Below, piece after piece: positions 54,166 through 62,256 of a DNA stretch of 64,000 nucleotides (its first letter is position 1; every line of letters starts with the position of its first letter). The notes under the pieces are model-generated. The model was not told the DNA's origin and ran no database searches. It worked only from the letters and a program-made list of their open reading frames with translations. Origin of the DNA: Algoriphagus sp. TR-M9. GTDB taxonomy: Bacteria > Bacteroidota > Bacteroidia > Cytophagales > Cyclobacteriaceae. Location of the stretch: positions 1,063,001-1,127,000 of the forward strand of contig NZ_CP115160.1 of assembly GCF_027594545.1 (NCBI RefSeq), written 5' to 3'. The translations under genes and the position numbers were made by a program.

Positions 54166-55419
54166 TTAGTTTTGCTTCCTGCCTTTGCTTAGGACTTTTT
54201 TCACCAAAGGTCCTATGCTTAACCCCTGCACGATTATTGAAAAAACTACAATTACATAGGTGACGGTGAGGAAGAGTTCGCGCTCCATTTGGGGTTCTAG
54301 GGCAAGTGCCAAAGCAATGGAAATTCCGCCCCGTATTCCTCCCCAAGTCATGATCAGGCTGGTTTTTGGGATAAAGTCCAGCTTTTTGTCAAAAATAGCT
54401 ACAGGTCCGGCTAGCGATAAGTATCGAGCCAGCAATGCTACGGGTATGGCTATCAGTCCCAAACTTAAATACTCTTCGCTGGCAGTGATGATCAGCAGCT
54501 CCAGCCCGATCAAAACAAATAGAACTGCGTTGAGGAGCACGTCAATCAATTCCCAAAATTTGTCCACGTAATTATGGGTGGTTTCAGACCAGGCAATTTT
54601 GGGTGATTTGTTGCCAATAAAAATCCCCGCCACTACCACTGCTAAGGGGCCCGAAACATGCAGGTAATGGGCTAATCCTGAAAGTCCCATCACTAGAGCC
54701 AAGGTGATCATAACTTCCGTTTCATAATGATCGATGAGTTTCATAATTCTGAATGTCAGCCATCCAGTAACCAAGCCTAGGGCGATTCCCCCAACGACTT
54801 CTTCCAGAAATAGAAGGCCGACTTCCCCAGTATCCACTGCGCCGATTCCTTGCTGGGCAATTTTGAAAATCACCAGAAATACGACTACGCCTACCCCGTC
54901 ATTGAAGAGAGATTCTCCGACTATTTTCACTTCTAGTTTCTTGGGGGCATTAGCGTCTTTGAGAATTCCCAAAACCGCAATTGGATCGGTGGGGGAGATC
55001 AGGGCACCGAAGAGAAGACAATAGATGTAGTTGATTTCATGCCCAAAGAGGATGAAAACATAGTACATCATCGTCCCTACCAGAAAGGTGGAGAGCACTA
55101 CACCTATCGTAGCAAAGACAGCGATTGGCGCTTTCATGGCCTTTAGAGAGTCTAGTTTGGTATGCAGTGCACCAGCAAAGAGCAGGAAACTTAGCATTAC
55201 ATCCAAAAGTGCTGTCTCGAAGTCAATGGAGCCAATCAGTAGCTCAGCTTCATCAATGAAAAAGTGATTGATTTTGCCTAACAGCGTGATTCCTACTGTA
55301 AATGCAATAGCAATAATCATCAGTCCTATGGTAAAAGGAAGCTTGAGGAACTTGGTATTGATGAATGCAAAAGCTGCAGACAGCACAATAAGAATGGTGA
55401 TGATGGTAAAAATGTCCAT
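54166..55419 (-). CDS. CPA1-family sodium/proton antiporter (NhaP-like)
   Basis: 417 residues with about 12 membrane segments. Family motifs: LLFGALISPTDPIAVLGIL (ion site), VGESLFNDGVGVVVFL, and TSLIMTWGGIRGGISIALAL. It exchanges Na+ or K+ for H+ across the inner membrane for pH and salt homeostasis. It is convergent with the flavin reductase gene, 13 bases apart, with little room for a terminator. Divergent from the SnoaL-like lipoprotein gene. Confidence 0.92.
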   Translation of the reverse strand: MDIFTIITILIVLSAAFAFINTKFLKLPFTIGLMIIAIAFTVGITLLGKINHFFIDEAELLIGSIDFETALLDVMLSFLLFAGALHTKLDSLKAMKAPIAVFATIGVVLSTFLVGTMMYYVFILFGHEINYIYCLLFGALISPTDPIAVLGILKDANAPKKLEVKIVGESLFNDGVGVVVFLVIFKIAQQGIGAVDTGEVGLLFLEEVVGGIALGLVTGWLTFRIMKLIDHYETEVMITLALVMGLSGLAHYLHVSGPLAVVVAGIFIGNKSPKIAWSETTHNYVDKFWELIDVLLNAVLFVLIGLELLIITASEEYLSLGLIAIPVALLARYLSLAGPVAIFDKKLDFIPKTSLIMTWGGIRGGISIALALALEPQMERELFLTVTYVIVVFSIIVQGLSIGPLVKKVLSKGRKQN

Positions 55420-55547
55420 TGGAGTCGTTCAAATAAATTGTTTTTTAAAGTACAATCATTTCATTGATTGAGCAATTTTGGATTTTATTAATCATCGTAA
55501 AGACTGTAATAATTACTAACTTGAAGTCAATCAAACCTGAACTAAAC

Positions 55548-56015
55548 ATGAAATCCTATTTCTTACTTTTAGCGGTTTTTTGTACTGCATTTTCCTGCTC
55601 TCCCAAAAATGAAGAGCTCAAAGAAACCCCAACATCAGAGGCTGAAGTACCAAAGCTGAACTATGATGAGCAAACTACTCAGCAAGTGCTCGACCATCAC
55701 TTCAAGGCTTTTGTGGAAAACAACCTAGAGGAAGTGATGGCCGATTATACTGAAGAGTCAATTTTGATTACTCCAGACAGAACTTACCGGGGGCTTGCGG
55801 AAATCCGCGAGAACTTCGTGAATGCCTATGCAGCCTTGCCAAAGGATTCTACTACCGTTAATCTGATTAAGGATTTGGCTATTAAAGATGTGGGCTACAT
55901 CATTTGGGAAGCTGATGCTCCAAATTTCGAATTCAAAAGCAGCTCAGATACCTTTATCATTCAGGATGGTAAAATTGTCCGCCAGACTTTTATGGGTGTG
56001 GTGACAGCGAAGTAA
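55548..56015 (+). CDS. SnoaL/DUF4440-like lipoprotein
   Basis: 155 residues from the ATG at 55548, opening a lipoprotein signal (MKSYFLLLAVFCTAFSC, Cys17). The body is an NTF2-like fold: TTQQVLDHHFKAFVENNLEE, MADYTEESILITPDRTYRGL, ENFVNAYAAL, and a final DGKIVRQTFMG. These are typical of the SnoaL-like clan, of varied and mostly unknown role. The longer frame to 55464 adds a non-signal extension and is rejected. Confidence 0.82.
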   Translation: MKSYFLLLAVFCTAFSCSPKNEELKETPTSEAEVPKLNYDEQTTQQVLDHHFKAFVENNLEEVMADYTEESILITPDRTYRGLAEIRENFVNAYAALPKDSTTVNLIKDLAIKDVGYIIWEADAPNFEFKSSSDTFIIQDGKIVRQTFMGVVTAK

Positions 56016-56086
56016 TAAAGTGGGAGAATCCCCATTCAGAGTACTATTCTTATAAAGCTTAAACTCTTAGAAGATTCTTATTGAAA

Positions 56087-56815
56087 TTAATTGGAGAGAG
56101 TTTGGTTTTTCATTTGATCAAATCGCTCTAGACAGTCATCCAGTGGATTGCCAACGGTATGCACACATTCGCAGAATTCAAATCCTGCTGCTTCCTGATC
56201 TGTTCCTACGAACTGAGACTTGCAATCCCCAAGTGAATTCTGAGGCATGACTTCAAGACCGAAAAGGGAAAACCAAACGAAGAAAGCCATCGTGAAAATA
56301 ACTCCGCCAAAAAAAAGATAAGGGAAATTAAACTCATACTTCTCAGGCTTGGGTACACTAGCTTCTGCAGAGTATCTATTGAATGGCAAAATAAATTTCA
56401 GCTTATCGTAGTGGCAGACTAGGATGTAAAGGTTTGCCAAGACCATCAAAGGAGATGTCAAATAGGAGCCTACAAAACGAACTGCATATGAAAGCACCCA
56501 AATATTTATAATAATTGGTAGATATAGCAAAGCCCCTAATAATACCGTGCGTGGAATCAGTAATAAGATGGCAGCGATCACTTGTGCCACACCGATGAAG
56601 GTGTAATAATATCCTGTGTGATGCAGGGCTTCCAAATACGAACCCATAGGATGAATCACGGGCAATCCACTAGCAAATCGTTCTCCAAGAATCTTGATCA
56701 TACCTGCGACCAAAAAAGCATAGGCCAGCAGGATTCTGCATATCAGTTGAAATATCCAGTGCCACCTATTTCGCTTGATGCTTAAATAGTAGTTCTCCAG
56801 GCTTGATAGTCTCAT
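56087..56815 (-). CDS. DoxX-like membrane protein
   Basis: 242 residues with about five hydrophobic segments. The first part resembles the DoxX/MauE group (QLICRILLAYAFLVAGMIKI, YYYTFIGVAQVIAAILLLIP). The C-terminal soluble tail (about 185-242) has four Cys, among them FEFCECVHTVGNPLDDC, so it may form disulfides or bind a metal or redox partner. The family assignment is moderate. It is the only gene on its strand in this stretch and its upstream DNA holds repeat copy C. Confidence 0.65.
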   Translation of the reverse strand: MRLSSLENYYLSIKRNRWHWIFQLICRILLAYAFLVAGMIKILGERFASGLPVIHPMGSYLEALHHTGYYYTFIGVAQVIAAILLLIPRTVLLGALLYLPIIINIWVLSYAVRFVGSYLTSPLMVLANLYILVCHYDKLKFILPFNRYSAEASVPKPEKYEFNFPYLFFGGVIFTMAFFVWFSLFGLEVMPQNSLGDCKSQFVGTDQEAAGFEFCECVHTVGNPLDDCLERFDQMKNQTLSN

Positions 56816-56866
56816 TTGATTTCGGATTTTTGTTATTCAGATAGAATTGTGATAGTCTTTTGTATG

Positions 56867-57031
56867 TATATCCGCTTTGTTGCCAGTCAAGAACCAAATG
56901 CATAATAGGATTTGGTTAACTCAAGAATTTAAGCCGCTTTGGTCACTCCTGCTGGCCGGCAGGCGGGCGTCTTCGGTTCTGACCGGGTGAGCAAAGAAAT
57001 TTAGTGTACTGGAAACGTTGCGAATAATCAT
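56867..57031 (+). repeat. Fold-back intergenic element, copy C
   Basis: Left end TATATCCGCTTTGTTGCCAG (56867-56886) and right end GTACTGGAAACGTTGCGAAT followed by AATCAT are inverted relatives of each other and of the ends of copies A, B, D and E. The core includes GCCGGCAGGCGGGC, CGTCTTCGG and TTCTGACCGGGTGAGCAAAG, matching copy A. It spans nearly the entire gap before the minus-strand creD gene. Confidence 0.6.
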
Positions 57032-57033
57032 AT

Positions 57034-58365
57034 TTATTTCTTATACCAATCAATTTTTCTAGATATGAACATGGTAAGCGCTAGTGCCACAAATAGCCCT
57101 ATACTTCCTATTAATAAGGCGTAGTCTTGTTGCTTAATGATCACAAAAATGAAGATGTAAAAGGCAGAGAGAATTCCTGTGAAAATCCCTGTGGTTTTCA
57201 GCTTGGAGAATAGAGTCTTGGAGTAAAAGCCCAGCAAACCTACCGTGGCAAAGCTCGCAATTAGGTAGGCTAAAGTAAACCCAAATTGCTCAGAAAGTGC
57301 AATCAAAAGAGTGTAATATAAGACCAGTGCAAAGCCAACCAAGGTGTACTGTAGCGGATGAATCCTTCTTTTGGAAAAAGTCTCCATGAGGAACAATGCC
57401 AAAAAGCTTAAGATAATGATAAGGATAGCATATTTTGATGTTCGAATACTCTGCTGGTATTGATCCACAGGCATTTTGAGACTTAGACCAAAGGAACTTT
57501 CTGGGAAATTTGGAAGGGTTTCTGAAAACTCCTGTCCAAAGGGTCTATTAAAATGAAGGACTTTCCATGTACTCTGAAATCCATCCTTACTAAGCTCTCT
57601 TTCCTCCGGTAAAAACTCTCCCTGGAAACTAGGGTTAGGCCAGTTCCCGCTGAGGTTCATCGTTGTGGTTTTCCCAAGTGGAACTATGTGAAAATCCTTA
57701 CTCCCTTTGAGTTTGAGGCTTCCAGAAAAATTAAATCCTTTTGACACGGAATCCAGCGAAGCGGGAAATTGAAGCCCTTTTTGTTGGGTTTGAGCATCAG
57801 AAAAAGGCTCGGATAGCAGAGGGAAGTTATTGAGCATAAGATTTGGGTTTTCACCGATTCCTCGCAGATCGCTTACCGAAATCATAAATGAAGCCTGGTC
57901 CCAAAGCACCTGTTCGGGCGTGATGTCCAGTTTTCCTAAGGCTATTTCACCAAATTCTGCTTTCAATTCAATGGCTCCCCGGTACACCACCACATCAAAA
58001 ATCCCCCGGTGAAGGGATTCTGCCTGAAGGTCTCCTTTTACATCCAAAACATCAGGTAGGAAATAGGCGGTTTTGAGCTCCTTGATCACTTTATTTTCAC
58101 CGTTGCTATTTACCTCCCTGTAGTAATGATAGGGCAAGGCCAGGTATGGACCTATCACGGTTTGGGCACGGGACCATTTGTTTGTAACCTCAATCTCGGT
58201 TTCTAAGAGACGTTCCTGCCTTTCATTGATCAAGTCTATGGTGAGTGCTTGCGGGATTAGGAGCACTAAGGCGATGAAGCCAATGACCAAAAGTTTTAAG
58301 CTGGTGGATCTGGAGATCCAGTCTTGAAATTTTTCAAGAAGCGAAAGGTTTGTGTTTGATTCCAT
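57034..58365 (-). CDS. creD: CreD-family inner-membrane protein
   Basis: 443 residues. One N-terminal helix (about 24-46, LLVIGFIALVLLIPQ), then a large periplasmic domain (about 60-310) holding the CreD pattern ERQERLLETEIEVTNKWS and GPYLALPY, and five to six C-terminal helices (about 310-440). CreD expression is tied to envelope stress in enterobacteria; its mechanism is unknown. Here it ends a four-gene operon with a winged-helix regulator, as is common in Bacteroidetes. Confidence 0.9.
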   Translation of the reverse strand: MESNTNLSLLEKFQDWISRSTSLKLLVIGFIALVLLIPQALTIDLINERQERLLETEIEVTNKWSRAQTVIGPYLALPYHYYREVNSNGENKVIKELKTAYFLPDVLDVKGDLQAESLHRGIFDVVVYRGAIELKAEFGEIALGKLDITPEQVLWDQASFMISVSDLRGIGENPNLMLNNFPLLSEPFSDAQTQQKGLQFPASLDSVSKGFNFSGSLKLKGSKDFHIVPLGKTTTMNLSGNWPNPSFQGEFLPEERELSKDGFQSTWKVLHFNRPFGQEFSETLPNFPESSFGLSLKMPVDQYQQSIRTSKYAILIIILSFLALFLMETFSKRRIHPLQYTLVGFALVLYYTLLIALSEQFGFTLAYLIASFATVGLLGFYSKTLFSKLKTTGIFTGILSAFYIFIFVIIKQQDYALLIGSIGLFVALALTMFISRKIDWYKK

Positions 58366-58426
58366 GATTAGTTGTTAATGAGGGTTGGATATGAAAATGG
58401 AGTGATTTTTTTTGACTGCGGGAGAA

Positions 58427-58753
58427 TCAATCCCAATGCCCGGTGATGCTGAAAGCCAAAACAGCACTCAGCCAGATGCCTACAAAGTATAGCATCGTGC
58501 TAAAGATGATCGCCGCCAGTTTTGATTTGCCGCTAGGAAACCACACAAAGCCCATCAGATAGAAGAAAAAGCCGCCTATTGCTCCTCCAGCCGGTATAAA
58601 TCCCAGTGGGATAAACATCCAGTTTTCGAAAGGGCCTTTCCCGAAAATTACCAGAAAAAGAAGCCAGGAAAGTGGAGTGCTGGCTCCGATAGCAGCGGCT
58701 ACTAAAGCTGATTTGGCTTGAATGCCTTTGAGATATTCTATGTTTGTTTGCAT
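58427..58753 (-). CDS. Small membrane protein of the creD operon
   Basis: 108 residues with three to four hydrophobic segments (LSWLLFLVIF, IPLGFIPAGGAIGGFFFYLM, IIFSTMLYFVGIWLSAVLAF). No family recognised. It sits between the winged-helix regulator (53 bases before) and creD (61 bases after) on the same strand, so a role in the same response is likely. Confidence 0.65.
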   Translation of the reverse strand: MQTNIEYLKGIQAKSALVAAAIGASTPLSWLLFLVIFGKGPFENWMFIPLGFIPAGGAIGGFFFYLMGFVWFPSGKSKLAAIIFSTMLYFVGIWLSAVLAFSITGHWD

Positions 58754-58806
58754 GGTTTATTGATTTTGAAAGTACTTTGTATTTCAAAGTGAATGGATAA
58801 ATTTTT

Positions 58807-59100
58807 TTAGCTTTTGTTTTCTTTGATCAAATTTTCCAGGAACTCCAAGTGCGCTTGGAAAGCCTCTTTCCCACTTGCAGTGGCTGAGTAGTTGGTCAGT
58901 GGTTTTCTACCTACAAAGGATTTGCTGACCTGAATGTATTCCTGTTTTTCCAGGTTTTTCAGATGGGAGGCCAGGTTGCCATCCGTCACATCCAGCATTT
59001 CCTTAAAGGAATTGAAATCGTATTCCTCATTGACCATCAGGATGGACATGACCCGGAGCCGGACCACATTTTCAAATGCTTTATCGTAATTCCCCTTCAC
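58807..59100 (-). CDS. Winged-helix transcriptional regulator
   Basis: 97 residues; a compact winged helix of the HTH_34 type: FENVVRLRVMSILMVNEEYD, then FKEMLDVTDGNLASHLKNLE as the recognition region, EYIQVSKSFVGRKPLTNYSA as the wing and a C-terminal dimerisation helix. It binds DNA without an evident ligand domain. The gene starts 1 base after the upstream membrane-protein gene ends and precedes creD; it probably controls this operon. Confidence 0.9.
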   Translation of the reverse strand: MKGNYDKAFENVVRLRVMSILMVNEEYDFNSFKEMLDVTDGNLASHLKNLEKQEYIQVSKSFVGRKPLTNYSATASGKEAFQAHLEFLENLIKENKS

Positions 59101-59101
59101 G

Positions 59102-59716
59102 TTATCGGTCGTATTTGTAGTACATCATCGCGCCATAAATGATATGCAGCACGCCAAAACCAACAGCCCAGAGTATCAACCCATAGCCTGTAAAGAAAGC
59201 CGAAATGATGCCTAGTACAAGCTGGCAGTAGCCCAGGTATTTGATGTCATTTAAGGTAAATGTGGAAGCGTTCAGTAAGCCTAAGCCATAGAAAATCAAA
59301 GTTGCGGGTGCGACCACTCCCAGATAGCCTTTGGCTAACATTGCCAGACAAAAGATCCCTCCTACAGCCACAGGGATAAAAAGTGCTTGGATAAATCGCT
59401 TACTGGCAGGTGTCCAGAATTTCTGGGCTTTTTTCTTGCTTTTACTTTGGCTCATGAGCCATGCTGTGCCAATGGAAAACAGTAAAACCACAGCGGCTGT
59501 GACTAGTAACTTGCCAAGGATGTCCTCCTGCCTGATCAGTTCTATGTTTGTGCCGTAGGGCAGGTTGGGGTAATAGACCCAAGCATAAGCTAAACCTGCA
59601 GCAATCAGTGCGTAGGTGCCTGCTAGAATTCCAGAAAGTCCACTGAGTGAAAGGAAGCGGGTGCTCCGTTCCATCATGGATTTGATTTCGGCAAGTTCTT
59701 GTTCTGGTTTTCTCAT
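59102..59716 (-). CDS. Multi-pass membrane protein, first in creD operon
   Basis: 204 residues: cytoplasmic N-terminus with charged helix (EQELAEIKSMMERSTRFLS), about six membrane segments and a positive loop (SKSKKKAQKFW). No conserved family I can name. The stop codon touches the ATG of the winged-helix gene, so they are coupled. Such protein/regulator pairs often let a membrane signal set the activity of the regulator; that is inference here. Confidence 0.7.
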   Translation of the reverse strand: MRKPEQELAEIKSMMERSTRFLSLSGLSGILAGTYALIAAGLAYAWVYYPNLPYGTNIELIRQEDILGKLLVTAAVVLLFSIGTAWLMSQSKSKKKAQKFWTPASKRFIQALFIPVAVGGIFCLAMLAKGYLGVVAPATLIFYGLGLLNASTFTLNDIKYLGYCQLVLGIISAFFTGYGLILWAVGFGVLHIIYGAMMYYKYDR

Positions 59717-59809
59717 AGTTAAAAGTACTTTGAGTTACAAAGTAAAATGAAAAACCATACATTTCATCTTTTTCGTAGAAAAAATTTGAAGATTTTTATT
59801 CGCAGTGTG

Positions 59810-60505
59810 TTATTCAAACTGTTGGAGTCTTTTCAAAACATCCTCTTTGAAAGACCTGCTGATAGTCAGTGCATTTCCATTGACTTCTACAAATTCATGG
59901 GTATAAGAAGTGATTGCGCTTAGATTCGCGATAAAGGAGCGGTGAATTCTAATGAATTGATTTTCAGGGAGTTTTTCTGCAAAATTTGAAAGGCTTTCAC
60001 GTGCCAGAATAGTTTGGGTTTTCAGGTGAATTTTAAGGTAGTCTGAATAACTTTCTACATAAAGGATTTCGTCAAAAGCAATCTTTTCCATTTTTCGATC
60101 TTGACGAACGAATAGAAATTCAGGCTTTTCCGACACATTAGGTTTTTCGTTTTGAGCTATAGACTGTTTGGTTTTGCTTACAGCTTTAAGAAATCTCTCA
60201 AAAGGGATGGGTTTCAAAAGATAATCTGTAGCCTCTAATTCAAATCCCTCTAAAGCATATTCCCGGTAAGCTGTGGTAAAGATTACCTGCACCTTTTTGG
60301 GGATGATTTTGGCAAAGGAAATCCCGTCTATTCCTGGCATATTGATATCTAAAAACACCAGGTCTATGTCCTCCTTTTGAATACTATTGAAGGCCTCACT
60401 CGCATTGCTGCAGCATGCCGTCAAGTGGAGGTAGTCCACCTTGGAGATAAACTCCTTTAGGATGTTTTGTGCTATGGGCTCGTCGTCAACTATCAGGCAA
60501 TTCAT
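59810..60505 (-). CDS. LytTR-family response regulator
   Basis: 231 residues. Receiver domain (1-120) with acidic pocket Asp7-Asp8, phospho-acceptor Asp53 (LVFLDINMPG), Thr in FTTAYR and Lys in YLLKPI. The C-terminal LytTR DNA-binding domain (about 130-231) has KIAFDEILYVESYSDYLKIH and RIHRSFIANLSAI. Its start overlaps the kinase gene by 4 bases. It activates target promoters by LytTR-type binding; the divergent ExbB-like gene is a likely target. Confidence 0.93.
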   Translation of the reverse strand: MNCLIVDDEPIAQNILKEFISKVDYLHLTACCSNASEAFNSIQKEDIDLVFLDINMPGIDGISFAKIIPKKVQVIFTTAYREYALEGFELEATDYLLKPIPFERFLKAVSKTKQSIAQNEKPNVSEKPEFLFVRQDRKMEKIAFDEILYVESYSDYLKIHLKTQTILARESLSNFAEKLPENQFIRIHRSFIANLSAITSYTHEFVEVNGNALTISRSFKEDVLKRLQQFE

Positions 60506-61581
60506 GAGGACTTGGGTTGATTGGCGGAAATAGAAAGATTCACTGTAAAGTACCCATTTGATTTTCCGAAGGTAAATTCATGAGATTTGGGATACAGCAG
60601 GTCTAAGCGTTTTTGGATGTTTTGAAGACCAATTCCCGAGGAGTTTAAACTGGTAGAAGATGCACCTTCTTCATAATTGTTTTTTAAGAAAAAGTGGATT
60701 TGATTTTCTTCAGTTTCAATTTTCAGTTCGACTTTGGTTTGATTTCCCTGGGTTTTCCCATGTTTAAAACTGTTTTCCAGTAAGGGTAAAAATAGCATTG
60801 GAGCTATTTGGAGCTGGACATTGTCATCCGGAAAACTCGCCTTGATCTCCAGTTTATCTCCATGCCTCAGCTTTTCTAAAGCCAGATAGTCCTGAAGGTG
60901 ATCGATTTCGCTTTGCAGAGGAACCAGAGACTTTTTGGTTTGGTACAAAATATAATCCAGCAGATTGGATAGCTTTAAAATCAACGCCGGAGTTTGATTG
61001 TTTTTTGCGATAGCAGAACCATAAATCGTGTTCAGGGTATTGAACAAAAAATGAGGGTGAATCTGCATTTTCAGGTAGGCAAGTTCTTCCTGTTTTAGCT
61101 GTAATTCCCCGTTGATTAATGCTAGCTGAAGCTTTTGGTTGCTGAGATGGATTTTGTGATTTTCCCGAAAAGCAGAGAAAAGAGCACTGAGCAATACCAC
61201 GATGTACACGCCTATGATGATGAGGTAGAGGTTCTTGTTCAGCAAGAATTCGCTATCAAATGCCTCTAAGGAATTCAAAAAAAGGAATCCGTAAAAAGAG
61301 GAAATAGCGATCAGGAATACGGAAATGATAAGAGTGTAAAGTGTGTATAATCCAAAAAGTAGGTACTTCTGCCTAAAGAGGTATTTTGGGATCAGGTGAA
61401 AACTAAAAACTTGAATAGTACCCATGGTGACCGGAAGTAGGAATAACCCGAAAGTGAAGGCCGGGCCTAAATTTGAAATGGTGATACCGAAGTAAAAAGT
61501 GAAGAACAGCAATGCCCCCACACTCATGGTCATGAGGGTGAGAATTTTCTTCGTAATTGCTGAAAGTAGCTTCTTTTTCAT
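60502..61581 (-). CDS. LytS-type sensor histidine kinase
   Basis: 359 residues. Four membrane segments (about 15-135), a short coiled linker and a kinase core with phospho-acceptor His177 in QIHPHFLFNTLN, then the ATPase part LLENSFKHGKTQ (N box) and GIGLQNIQKRLDLLYP (G box). No separate sensor domain, so the membrane bundle probably senses the signal. The pair with the LytTR regulator is overlapping and should be co-translated. Confidence 0.93.
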   Translation of the reverse strand: MKKKLLSAITKKILTLMTMSVGALLFFTFYFGITISNLGPAFTFGLFLLPVTMGTIQVFSFHLIPKYLFRQKYLLFGLYTLYTLIISVFLIAISSFYGFLFLNSLEAFDSEFLLNKNLYLIIIGVYIVVLLSALFSAFRENHKIHLSNQKLQLALINGELQLKQEELAYLKMQIHPHFLFNTLNTIYGSAIAKNNQTPALILKLSNLLDYILYQTKKSLVPLQSEIDHLQDYLALEKLRHGDKLEIKASFPDDNVQLQIAPMLFLPLLENSFKHGKTQGNQTKVELKIETEENQIHFFLKNNYEEGASSTSLNSSGIGLQNIQKRLDLLYPKSHEFTFGKSNGYFTVNLSISANQPKSS

Positions 61582-61795
61582 TCTTTACAGGACAAGGTCT
61601 TTTAAAAAATCCTTTTTGCAAAGAAATAGCGACAGATGACCGATTTGGTAAGGTAAGTAACGGATAAATACCTATTGCTCCCGAAAACACCTATATTTCT
61701 GTCAATTACTGGGGATTCTTGGGCGTTGATCGCATAACTTAAGATAAGAACAGGGAGCGGTGTAAACTTGAACCATCAACAAAACACCAAAACCC
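61582..61795. other. Divergent region, kinase and ExbB-like gene
   Basis: 214-base gap that must hold the promoters of the LytS/LytTR pair (minus) and the ExbB-like gene (plus). No gene. LytTR sites are weakly conserved pairs and I could not identify one with confidence. Confidence 0.35.
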
Positions 61796-62221
61796 ATGAA
61801 AATCATGACATCAATTTTAGTTCAGAAGCTTGTATTATCAAATGTGATTATTGACCGGTTCCAGGAAGGAGGTTTGCTGGGGATGACGCTGGTATTAATC
61901 TGTCTATTGCTAGCTGTGGTGCTGGCATTTAAAGCGTTTTCAAATCTCCACGCAGACTTGGCTACCTTCCTGAAATATAAAAAACTAGTCAATCAGGTAG
62001 TTTTACTTGGCTTAGTCATTTCCTTTCTCAATTCACTTTTGGGCTTGATCCAAGCTTTTGATTCCTTAGAGGCGACAGGGGGAGGAGACCCGGCCATTAT
62101 TGCCGGAGGTTTGAAAGTCACCTTACTCTCACCACTTTTTGGCTTATTCGTTTTCGTGCTGGGGTACTCTGCCACTTTTGTACTGAGCTGGATGCGCAGA
62201 GCTGAGCGCGAGGAGGCTTAA
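61796..62221 (+). CDS. MotA/TolQ/ExbB-like membrane protein
   Basis: 141 residues with three hydrophobic segments: MTLVLICLLLAVVLAFKAFS, VVLLGLVISFLNSLLGLIQA and LLSPLFGLFVFVLGYSATFV. The FQEGGLLGM start and AGGLKVTLLSPLFG block are those of short MotA/TolQ/ExbB relatives that appear alone in Bacteroidetes, without an ExbD partner here. A proton channel or a regulatory relic are both possible. Divergent from the LytS/LytTR genes; followed 35 bases later by a beta-lactamase-fold gene. Confidence 0.8.
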   Translation: MKIMTSILVQKLVLSNVIIDRFQEGGLLGMTLVLICLLLAVVLAFKAFSNLHADLATFLKYKKLVNQVVLLGLVISFLNSLLGLIQAFDSLEATGGGDPAIIAGGLKVTLLSPLFGLFVFVLGYSATFVLSWMRRAEREEA

Positions 62222-62256
62222 GGATTCAGCTTTTTTCTAATCAAGCCTCAAAAAAA

